A stretch of 64,000 bases of DNA from Gammaproteobacteria bacterium (GTDB lineage Bacteria > Pseudomonadota > Gammaproteobacteria > Pseudomonadales > Cellvibrionaceae): assembly GCA_004173475.1 (NCBI GenBank), contig SEBU01000001.1:868001-932000 (forward strand). The letters run 5' to 3'. Positions 55,437-64,000 of this stretch are shown here, one piece after another. Position numbers and translations under genes: made by a program. The notes below the pieces were generated by a model, which had not been told where the DNA came from, did no database searches, and saw only the letters and a list, made by a program, of their open reading frames with translations. Numbering within the stretch: the first letter of the stretch is position 1; every line of letters starts with the position of its first letter.

Positions 55437-56159
55437 TCATTCTTTATTAACTATTTTTTTGCGCATTCTTATATTGATCATTTCAACCGCTAACGAGAAC
55501 GCCATTGCAAAATAGATGTAACCTTTTGGCACGTGGACGTTGAAGCCTTCCATAATCAAAGTTATGCCTACGATAACCAAAAATGAAAGCGCCAACACTT
55601 TTATTGTGGGATGCCTTTCAACAAACTCGCCAATAGATTTAGCCGCAAACATCATAACGCCAACAGCAATAATAATAGCAATTGCCATCAATGAAACCTG
55701 GCTTACCAAACCGACAGCTGTAATTACAGAATCGAGCGAGAAAACAATATCCAGAATGGCGATTTGTATTAACACCATAAAAAATTTGGAGCTTCCGGAT
55801 TTAAGTTCGGCTTCTTCGTTTCCACCTTCTACACTTTGGTGAATTTCTATCGTCGCTTTGTATAATAAAAATAGCCCACCACCAATTAGGATTATGTCGC
55901 GCCCCGAAATGTCGTAACCGAACGGGCTTATAAATGGGTGCGTGAGACTCATAACCCAGGATAATGAAAACAAAAGCGCAAGACGGGTTAGCATCGCAAG
56001 GGCCAAACCTAAGGTTCGACCTATGGCACGCTGTTTTTCGGGTAAACGTGCTACTAGAATCGATAGAAAAATAATGTTGTCAATACCCAACACAATTTCC
56101 AGTGCGGTTAAAGTCGCCAATGCGACCCAGGCTTCTGGACTTGTAATCCACTCAAACAT
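55437..56159 (-). CDS. TerC family integral membrane protein
   Basis: This protein of about 240 residues has seven or so helices. Conserved acidic motifs in the membrane are LEIVLGIDNIIFLSILV and ILDIVFSLDSVITAVG, each with the family Asp-Asn or Asp-Ser pair. TerC/Alx-type proteins are linked to manganese export and envelope stress; the E. coli YoaE/YgdQ group is close. I use the ATG at 56159; the longer frame begins with TTG six codons earlier. Confidence 0.92.
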   Translation of the reverse strand: MFEWITSPEAWVALATLTALEIVLGIDNIIFLSILVARLPEKQRAIGRTLGLALAMLTRLALLFSLSWVMSLTHPFISPFGYDISGRDIILIGGGLFLLYKATIEIHQSVEGGNEEAELKSGSSKFFMVLIQIAILDIVFSLDSVITAVGLVSQVSLMAIAIIIAVGVMMFAAKSIGEFVERHPTIKVLALSFLVIVGITLIMEGFNVHVPKGYIYFAMAFSLAVEMINIRMRKKIVNKE

Positions 56160-56392
56160 TGCAAATATCTCAATCAATAAATCTAATCAAAGACGAGCGT
56201 AAATCTGAAAATTAATCTGTTTATGCCCACGAAGCACCGCCAATGTTAGTGACGGTTTTTAAAAGAGGCCAATTGTACTCTTTTCAAAGGAAGCCTGGCT
56301 AACCACTTTTCATTAGGCGCACCTAGATTTCGGCGCCGTTCAACATAGATTCGCCAACCGGAATGTACGCGAAGAAAGCCTAGTAAGTTAAT

Positions 56393-57898
56393 TTAATGTT
56401 TTTCACTGCCGAGCTGACTATTACTAACAAACGCTACATAACGACCATCTGGAGACCACGAAGGCACGTTAATAGTGCCTTGGCCTCCGTATAAATAAGC
56501 GACAATTTTAGGCTCGCCACCAGTGATGGGTAAGATACGCAGATACACCTGCTGATAATAGGGATGCAAGTGGGATTCAATGTTGGGCAGATAGGATAAA
56601 AATAAAATATATTTTCCATCCGGCGATATATGTGGGAACCAATCATTGAAATTATCGTTTGTGATTTGCTTGGGATTTTTCCCATCAGCGTCCATACGCC
56701 ACAGGCGCATTGCGCCGCTGCGATTCGAATTAAAATAAATATGTTTTCCGTCAGGAGTATATTCAGAACCGTCATCCATGCTGTCATTATTGGTCAGCCG
56801 TAACTCCTCTCCACTCCCGTCACTATTCCCACGATATATTTCAAATTGACCATTACGCTCCGACGTATAAAGAATATAACGACCGTCCGGCGACCACCCG
56901 TGTAAGTATGAGGGCGTTTTAAATGTCAGGCGCTGGGGCTCGCCACCGTTTATCGGCAATTTATATACTGACCAATTGTCTTGAATATCTTTGTCCATGT
57001 GAGTAATACCCAACGTTTTACCTTTGTGAGAAATCACGTGGTCATTATTATTTTTTGCTTCAAAACCGGTATTAAATAAGGATATTTTTTTTGTCGGCAG
57101 GTATAACTTATACACCCGTCCTGACGAGTTATAAATTATTGTATCTCCGTCTGATGTCCAGTTCGGAGCTTCAATTCCCGCTGCTGTTTCATAAATTACT
57201 TTTCGTTCGCCGGTAACAACATCAAGAATTTCCAGACGACTGCCCAAAAAATGGTGGTACGGAATAAAATTTTTCCAAGCAGGAATTACCCAGCGCAAGT
57301 TAATTAATTCGAGGACGTTTCTATCGCCCGGCAGAAAATCTCGATATACACCAGCCTCCAGATTTTGGACTTTAGCCAGAGTGTAGCGAGCAATGACCTT
57401 CAAAGGTTTGCCATAGTTTGTGGCGGAAAAAATTAATTCATTCCCCGCTTGTTCTACTTGGAATATATCGGGATTTTTTACACTGGCTTCGCGATTGAGG
57501 ATAAGATTTTTTTCGCCTTGTAACTCTACAATCAAGTTTGAATGGCTATCAAGCTTCGTTTTGATGGATTCATTAGGTTGTTCCAAATTGATCTGCAAAC
57601 CAAAATCACCGCATTGATCTGAAACTTTTTTTGTCTTCAGTTGCACCGAAAATATAAACTGCCCATAGACTTTACGAAATGCAAAACCGTTAGTGACGGA
57701 AGAATTTTGCTGCGATGATTTGCTTTTCCAAAAATGAATGGTTTGGTTAGGATCGATGGATAACTCACCTTGCTCGCCTTTAATGCCATTAAAAATAGTC
57801 GTATTGCTTTGTTGCGATTCAAAAGAGCTCGCCAGCCCTTGTAGTGGGAGACAGAAAATTAAAAACATGTGGAACATAAAACAATAACGGCGAATCAT
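56393..57898 (-). CDS. secreted TolB-like PD40 beta-propeller protein
   Basis: This 501-residue protein has a signal peptide (MFLIFCLPLQGLASS). A beta-sandwich-like N-terminal domain (about 30-195) resembles DUF1349/concanavalin-type folds (FRKVYGQFIFSVQLKTK, QCGDFGLQINL). A six-bladed PD40 propeller (about 205-500) has repeats SPDGRYILYTSERNGQFEIYR, TPDGKHIYFNSNRSGAMRLWR, SPDGKYILFLSYLPN and SPDGRYVAFVSNS. Similar proteins are annotated as TolB-like or biopolymer-transporter Tol. The ligand or partner is unknown. No Tol genes are nearby, so it is not the canonical TolB. Confidence 0.85.
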   Translation of the reverse strand: MIRRYCFMFHMFLIFCLPLQGLASSFESQQSNTTIFNGIKGEQGELSIDPNQTIHFWKSKSSQQNSSVTNGFAFRKVYGQFIFSVQLKTKKVSDQCGDFGLQINLEQPNESIKTKLDSHSNLIVELQGEKNLILNREASVKNPDIFQVEQAGNELIFSATNYGKPLKVIARYTLAKVQNLEAGVYRDFLPGDRNVLELINLRWVIPAWKNFIPYHHFLGSRLEILDVVTGERKVIYETAAGIEAPNWTSDGDTIIYNSSGRVYKLYLPTKKISLFNTGFEAKNNNDHVISHKGKTLGITHMDKDIQDNWSVYKLPINGGEPQRLTFKTPSYLHGWSPDGRYILYTSERNGQFEIYRGNSDGSGEELRLTNNDSMDDGSEYTPDGKHIYFNSNRSGAMRLWRMDADGKNPKQITNDNFNDWFPHISPDGKYILFLSYLPNIESHLHPYYQQVYLRILPITGGEPKIVAYLYGGQGTINVPSWSPDGRYVAFVSNSQLGSEKH

Positions 57899-58030
57899 GG
57901 AATAATCCTAATAAACTACACGCCAAATACCTTCTGCAGTCTGCTACTCAATAGCAGCAGAAAACGAGTCTATTTTAATAACTTTACATTGAAATAAAAC
58001 TCGTAATGCAACCTGTATTCCTAGCTATAT

Positions 58031-58064
58031 AAAAAAGCCGCCATCAGCGGAACTGATAGCGGCT
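58031..58064 (-). terminator. intrinsic terminator of the HD-GYP gene
   Basis: On the minus strand AGCCGCTATCAG and CTGATGGCGGCT pair (one mismatch) around a 5-base loop and are followed by a run of T. It lies 22 bases after the HD-GYP-like stop. Confidence 0.85.
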
Positions 58065-58085
58065 CGATGTCTTTGAAAAACCGGC

Positions 58086-59456
58086 TTAACTTTTTAAGCG
58101 ACTTAACAACGCCATAAGCCCGGTTTTTTCTGTCTTCATTAAATACTGGTCGCGAATTCCCGAAATATCTACATCATAACTGCCGGGCTCCAGATCGCGC
58201 GCGATTTCAATTTTTTCAATTTCATAACGTGTTTTTTTGCCAGAATCCAGAAGCGCTTGTTTGCGTTTATCATCTTCTGAAAGATCCAGCAAAACAGTTT
58301 CGGAGAGCTGCTGTTTTAGCGAATCCAATACCACAATTACTTTTGGTTTTAAACGACGCTCAAAATTTTGTTCTACGACAACCGCAACTTCACCCGTACT
58401 TAACTCAACCAAAGTACCCGTTGGGTATAGCCCTATGGCACGAATGAATTCCACAACCAATTCCTCCTGAAATTGGATGTTGCGTAACTCATAGAGCTTC
58501 GCCACGGCTTTGGACGGAGCGATGGGATGACGAGAACCCCGTGGGTTAGTAACGTAGTCGTAGAACGTTACTATGCCCGCAATTTTTCCCAACAGAGGAA
58601 TTTTATCGCCCACCAAATGTTGTGGAAAACCGCTGCCGTTTAGACGCTCACAGTGCGTTTTCACGACGCTGATAACCCGCGGTTCCACACCATGAGTTTT
58701 GCGCAGGATTTCACAGCCAAGCTCTACAAAAGCTTCATAAATATGTTCTTCTTCAGGACTGCGATCTGTTTTTACCAGCAGCTCCTGATTCAGCATGACC
58801 TTACCGACATCTTTTAAAAGCACACCTAACGCAAGTACATCAAGATCACGTTTAGGTAAGCCGATATGACGGCCGAATAAAATCGCCCACACAGATGAAC
58901 GAACTGCATGGCTGTAAGTGTATTCGTCTTTTTCTTGAACCCGCGATAACCACGTGAACGCGTCGGGATTGCGCAACACGCTATCCACCATTTCACTGGC
59001 AACTTTTTTGGTTTCTCCAAGGGAAATATTTTCAAGCTGCTTGTTTTCCAGCATCTCGATAACCTCAACAACTGCACCGTAAACTTTCTGATGAAGCTGC
59101 TTGGCTTTTTTCACTTCTTTTTGAAGGGGTTGAACCTCGCGGTATAGATTGCGTTGAATTTTTAGTGGCGCAATAGGCTCACTTAAGACTGCGTTGTCAC
59201 GTTCACGACCCGACACTTTCGTTTTATTAAGTTTGGTATCCATTTTTTTGAGGTTTGCAGCGATCGGCCCACGACCGCGTTCAACATCAATATAAACATA
59301 GTTACACAAACTTTTGAGCTGGTTTACTTCTTGTAAGTCGCGCAAATAAAAGCCTTGCAGCGGAAAAGGCGTTTGTGACCACGGACGATCAAGGCCAGAC
59401 ACATACATGCCCAGGCTTAGCTCGTTTACATCAACCTTTACTTGCTTAATACCCAC
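58086..59456 (-). CDS. DUF3391/HD-GYP-like protein with degenerate catalytic motifs
   Basis: This 456-residue cytoplasmic protein has an N-terminal DUF3391 domain (about 1-70, MGIKQVKVDVNELSLGMYVSGLDRPW), a helical linker and an HD-GYP-like domain (about 160-370). The metal-binding HD is replaced by KD (LLKDVGK, Lys at residue 215). The GYP motif reads GSGFP, preceded by THCERLN instead of HHERLD. A first His (SHAVRSS) remains. A c-di-GMP phosphodiesterase should therefore be weak or absent, and it may be a c-di-GMP receptor or a protein-interaction module. It is transcribed alone, closed by a terminator. Confidence 0.9.
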   Translation of the reverse strand: MGIKQVKVDVNELSLGMYVSGLDRPWSQTPFPLQGFYLRDLQEVNQLKSLCNYVYIDVERGRGPIAANLKKMDTKLNKTKVSGRERDNAVLSEPIAPLKIQRNLYREVQPLQKEVKKAKQLHQKVYGAVVEVIEMLENKQLENISLGETKKVASEMVDSVLRNPDAFTWLSRVQEKDEYTYSHAVRSSVWAILFGRHIGLPKRDLDVLALGVLLKDVGKVMLNQELLVKTDRSPEEEHIYEAFVELGCEILRKTHGVEPRVISVVKTHCERLNGSGFPQHLVGDKIPLLGKIAGIVTFYDYVTNPRGSRHPIAPSKAVAKLYELRNIQFQEELVVEFIRAIGLYPTGTLVELSTGEVAVVVEQNFERRLKPKVIVVLDSLKQQLSETVLLDLSEDDKRKQALLDSGKKTRYEIEKIEIARDLEPGSYDVDISGIRDQYLMKTEKTGLMALLSRLKS

Positions 59457-59618
59457 TGCTACGCCTCGTCACTAATTTTAAAATCCATTCCATATTATGA
59501 ACGCCAGCTATATTCGACTTACTCGTGAAAGCGAGTGTAATAAAGAATAGCCTAACAAACTAGAGCTGCTTCGCTTAAAAAGCTCTCAGGGAAGAGTATC
59601 ACCTGATGAACGGCGCGC

Positions 59619-60686
59619 CTAGTCGTGATACGTCCCGGACAAGTCATGTACTGCGTTTATGAAAGCACCGGCGTGGATCGGATCCACCTCTGGCGTAATA
59701 CCATGGCCTAGATTAAATACGTGACCTGAGCCTTTTCCATAGGCAGCAAGAATAGTACCTACTTCTGTTCGTATGCGTTCTGGCGTAGCGTACAGAATGC
59801 TTGGGTCCATATTTCCCTGAAGTGCAACCTTACTACCAACACGATTTCGAGCTGCAGCTATATCTGTCGTCCAATCGAGTCCCAATGCTGTCGCACCTGT
59901 GTCAGCCATGAATTCGAGCCACTGGCCTCCGCCTTTGGTAAAAAGGATCACCGGTACTTGTCGCCCTTCATGTTCACGGATCAAACCATTCACAATTTTT
60001 TGCATATACCCTAGCGAAAATTCCTGATAGGCAGCATGCGATAAAGCCCCGCCCCAAGTATCAAAAATTTGTACCGCCTGAGCACCGGCCTGGATTTGCG
60101 CATTAAGGTAAGCCGTCACCGAATCAGCCAGCACGCTTAAAAGCTGATGCATTAATTGCGGTTGGTTGTAGAGCATTTCTTTAGCGCGGCGAAAGTCGCG
60201 ACTGGACCCGCCTTCAATCATATAAGTGGCAAGCGTCCATGGGCTGCCAGAAAAACCAATCAACGGAACGCGACCATTTAATTCACGGCGAATTGTTTTG
60301 ACTGCATTTACCACATAGGGCAGATCTTGCTCCGGGTCGATAACAGTCAACGCTTTGATGTCTGCTTCGGTGCGAACGGGTTTACGGAATTTGGGCCCTT
60401 CGCCGGTCTCAAAATACAATCCTAAACCCATGGCATCAGGGATAGTTAAAATGTCCGAAAATAGAATCGCTGCATCGAGGCCAGGATAACGGTCCAATGG
60501 CTGCAAGGTCACTTCGCAAGCCATCTCAGGATTGGTGCATAAACCCATGAAGTCGCCGGCGCGCTCACGGCTGGCGCGGTACTCGGGTAGATAGCGGCCT
60601 GCCTGGCGCATCATCCACACTGGGGTTACATCTACTGGTTGTTTTAGTAGGGCTCGAAGGAAACGGTCATTTTTCAATTCAGTCAT
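59619..60686 (-). CDS. hemE: uroporphyrinogen decarboxylase
   Basis: This 355-residue cytoplasmic enzyme removes four carboxyl groups from uroporphyrinogen III to give coproporphyrinogen III in haem synthesis. The signature [16 protein letters not shown] is at about 30-45, the Asp in [14 protein letters not shown] binds the pyrrole nitrogens, and [17 protein letters not shown] follows. The ATG at 60686 gives normal family length; the longer frame adds 28 unrelated residues. A hairpin lies between it and gltD. Confidence 0.97.
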   Translation of the reverse strand: MTELKNDRFLRALLKQPVDVTPVWMMRQAGRYLPEYRASRERAGDFMGLCTNPEMACEVTLQPLDRYPGLDAAILFSDILTIPDAMGLGLYFETGEGPKFRKPVRTEADIKALTVIDPEQDLPYVVNAVKTIRRELNGRVPLIGFSGSPWTLATYMIEGGSSRDFRRAKEMLYNQPQLMHQLLSVLADSVTAYLNAQIQAGAQAVQIFDTWGGALSHAAYQEFSLGYMQKIVNGLIREHEGRQVPVILFTKGGGQWLEFMADTGATALGLDWTTDIAAARNRVGSKVALQGNMDPSILYATPERIRTEVGTILAAYGKGSGHVFNLGHGITPEVDPIHAGAFINAVHDLSGTYHD

Positions 60687-60775
60687 ATTATTATCACCAT
60701 CGATGCGACTGCATACAGCCGCGAAATCAAATCCGCTATACCGCCTATGGGCAGCAATTACATTCTTCAAATAGC

Positions 60776-60801
60776 ATTAGCCCCGCAGGTGCGGGGCTAA
60801 T
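60776..60801. terminator. 11-bp hairpin between gltD and hemE
   Basis: ATTAGCCCCGC pairs with GCGGGGCTAAT around AGGT, about 27 bases after the gltD stop. It is GC-rich and strong, but no long U-run follows on either strand, so termination may be partial. Confidence 0.6.
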
Positions 60802-60827
60802 GCTGGCTAATAACTAAGGCTTAAAAC

Positions 60828-62264
<1,437 letters not shown>

Positions 62265-64000
62265 TTATTCGCCGCGCTTGCGAAAACTGACGAGCAGTCC
62301 ACTCAAGGCTGCTGCCTTGGGTTTAACCAGCCAGAACTTGCCGATGTAATCATCGAAATTATTGAGTAGATGTTGACCCCACTCGCTTTCAGTCTCTTTT
62401 ACAAACTCTTCAATAACAGTACGCAAATGATGGCGATGAGCTTCAAGCGCCTCGGTATTGATCCGATGAATATCTACTAACTCATGGTTGTAGCGATCCA
62501 CGAAATTATTAGCTTCGTCTAATACGTAGGCGAAACCACCTGTCATGCCCGCACCGAAGTTAACGCCAGTTTGACCCAACACAGTTACCACGCCGCCCGT
62601 CATGTATTCACAACAGTGATCGCCAGCGCCTTCAACGACAACATGGGCACCGGAGTTACGAACCCCGCAACGCTCACCCGCCGTACCCGCTGCAAATAGC
62701 TTACCGCCAGTTGCGCCGTACAGGCAGGTGTTCCCCATAATACTCGTGTTATTAGATTTAAAGCTGGAATTACGCGGTGGACGCAATACTAATTTCCCGC
62801 CCGCCATACCTTTACCAACGTAGTCATTGGCGTCGCCTTCCAGATACATCTCTAAACCACCGGCGTTCCATACACCAAAACTTTGGCCTGCAATGCCAGT
62901 TAACTTAAGTGTGATCGGAGCGTCATTCATGCCCAGATTGCCGTAACGTTTCGCAATTTCACCACTGATACGCGCACCGATTGAACGATCACAATTGGTA
63001 ATGCGGAACTCAAACTCGCCGCCCGTTTTACCTTCAACCGCTGGCATAAGCACGCGCATGATAGCTTCAGCCGTTTCGCCTTTATCAAAAGGTTCGTTCC
63101 TGCTAACGGCGCACAGTTGCGGCTTAGTAGCTAAATAGTCATCTGTATAAATAATAGGGCTTAGATCCAGATTGGCTTGCTTGGTCGTCTCACCTTCAAG
63201 GATCTTTAACAGATCTACGCGACCTACCAATTCGCCCAAGTTGCGAACACCCAAACGCGCCATCCATTCACGAGTTTCTTCAGCAACGAACTTGAAGAAG
63301 TTCATCGCCATTTCGACCGTTCCAATGTAATGGTCTTTACGCAATTTATCCTGTTGAGTAGCAACGCCGGTTGCGCAGTTGTTCAAATGGCAAATACGCA
63401 GGTATTTACAACCAAGCGCGACCATTGGACCGGTACCGAAACCAAAACTTTCCGCACCCAGCATCGCTGCCTTAACAACATCTAGACCCGTCTTCAAACC
63501 ACCATCGGTTTGTACACGAACTTTATCCCGCAAGTCATTCGCACGCAGTGTTTGATGAGTTTCAGACAGACCCAATTCCCATGGCGAACCAGCGTACTTA
63601 ATAGAAGTTAAAGGACTTGCGGCCGTACCGCCATCGTAACCTGAGATAGTAATCAAATCCGCATAGGCTTTAGCAACACCAGCGGCGATAGTTCCTACAC
63701 CCGGGCGAGATACAAGCTTCACAGATACCAATGCATCCGGGTTAACTTGTTTCAGGTCAAAAATCAGCTGCGCCAAATCTTCGATTGAATAAATGTCATG
63801 GTGCGGCGGTGGCGAAATAAGAGTTACACCAGGAACCGAGTGACGTAAGCGCGCGATCAAGGCGTTTACCTTTCCACCAGGCAACTGACCACCCTCACCT
63901 GGCTTAGCGCCTTGAGCTACTTTGATCTGAAGAACTTCTGCGTTGACTAAATACGCAGGCGTAACACCGAAACGACCCGACGCGACTTGCTTGATTTTGG
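62265..64000 (-). CDS. gltB: glutamate synthase [NADPH] large subunit, C-terminal part (cut by window edge)
   Basis: The open frame runs through the right edge of the window, so only the last 577 residues or so are visible. This part holds the end of the FMN-binding synthase domain ([34 protein letters not shown]-type region) and the [3Fe-4S] cysteines in [17 protein letters not shown]. The C-terminal GXGXG beta-helix domain ([16 protein letters not shown] to [25 protein letters not shown]) follows. It makes glutamate from glutamine-derived ammonia and 2-oxoglutarate with GltD. There is no true start in this window. Confidence 0.96.
   Translation of the reverse strand, partial: KIKQVASGRFGVTPAYLVNAEVLQIKVAQGAKPGEGGQLPGGKVNALIARLRHSVPGVTLISPPPHHDIYSIEDLAQLIFDLKQVNPDALVSVKLVSRPGVGTIAAGVAKAYADLITISGYDGGTAASPLTSIKYAGSPWELGLSETHQTLRANDLRDKVRVQTDGGLKTGLDVVKAAMLGAESFGFGTGPMVALGCKYLRICHLNNCATGVATQQDKLRKDHYIGTVEMAMNFFKFVAEETREWMARLGVRNLGELVGRVDLLKILEGETTKQANLDLSPIIYTDDYLATKPQLCAVSRNEPFDKGETAEAIMRVLMPAVEGKTGGEFEFRITNCDRSIGARISGEIAKRYGNLGMNDAPITLKLTGIAGQSFGVWNAGGLEMYLEGDANDYVGKGMAGGKLVLRPPRNSSFKSNNTSIMGNTCLYGATGGKLFAAGTAGERCGVRNSGAHVVVEGAGDHCCEYMTGGVVTVLGQTGVNFGAGMTGGFAYVLDEANNFVDRYNHELVDIHRINTEALEAHRHHLRTVIEEFVKETESEWGQHLLNNFDDYIGKFWLVKPKAAALSGLLVSFRKRGE

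Overview
The window looks like chromosomal DNA of a Cellvibrio-like gammaproteobacterium. This is inferred from a secreted polysaccharide-type protein with long polyserine linkers, PKD modules and a C-terminal CBM2, together with gammaproteobacterial housekeeping genes (fklB, rdgC, psd, gltBD, hemE, purEK). I see no rRNA, CRISPR array, phage or intact insertion sequence.

Positions 1-13.3 kb (minus strand) hold a type VI secretion effector island. Reading in transcription order: a VgrG spike, a TPR protein that may be an adaptor, a PAAR-Rhs effector with a probable PD-(D/E)XK nuclease tail and its candidate immunity gene, then a second PAAR-Rhs effector with an unrelated tail and its own candidate immunity gene. 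The two rhs genes are near-identical in their 5' thirds and diverge afterwards. Positions 13.5-17.7 kb hold a small membrane protein, a BadF/GspK-type amino-sugar kinase and a GH5_8-like modular secreted protein in which both catalytic glutamates are replaced. Positions 17.7-24.1 kb hold a DUF3014 protein, the feoA-feoB iron(II) uptake genes with an unlisted 57-residue Cys-rich partner behind a possible Fur box, a periplasmic binding protein, an AI-2E/PerM family protein and fklB. Positions 24.1-25.8 kb hold rdgC between two inverted copies of a dispersed repeat.

Positions 25.9-30.1 kb hold apbE, a divergent SDR/LysR pair and a DUF5924/DUF2914 membrane protein. Positions 30.1-34.9 kb are the most interesting part, an RNA-repair locus: rtcR, a divergent sigma-54 promoter, the RNA ligase gene rtcB, then two directly abutting tRNA-like sequences and a slipin/SPFH gene, with no intrinsic terminator until after the slipin gene. 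There is no rtcA, rsr or obvious Y RNA. RtcR (CARF-like sensor plus AAA+ domain) would switch on the RtcB operon in response to RNA damage. The tRNA-like RNAs could be decoys, substrates or signals, and the slipin suggests a membrane link.

Positions 35.2-38.1 kb hold purE, purK, a glutathione transferase and a STAS/SEC14-like protein. Positions 38.2-41.3 kb hold a PstS-like/OmpA fusion and a transglutaminase-TPR lipoprotein. Positions 41.9-45.3 kb hold a three-gene nitrate-type ABC transporter. Positions 45.5-49.6 kb hold a GNAT acetyltransferase and a large propeller sensor with a diguanylate cyclase domain. Positions 50-58 kb hold a small membrane protein, two metallo-beta-lactamase-fold hydrolases, a LysR regulator, a MOSC protein, a TauE/SafE exporter, psd, a TerC protein and a PD40 propeller protein. 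Positions 58-64 kb hold a degenerate HD-GYP protein, hemE, gltD and the 3' part of gltB, which runs off the right edge.

All calls come from reading the sequence and from memory of the protein families. No database search was run. Start codons were moved inward from the longest open frame where a ribosome-binding site, signal peptide or family length argued for it.
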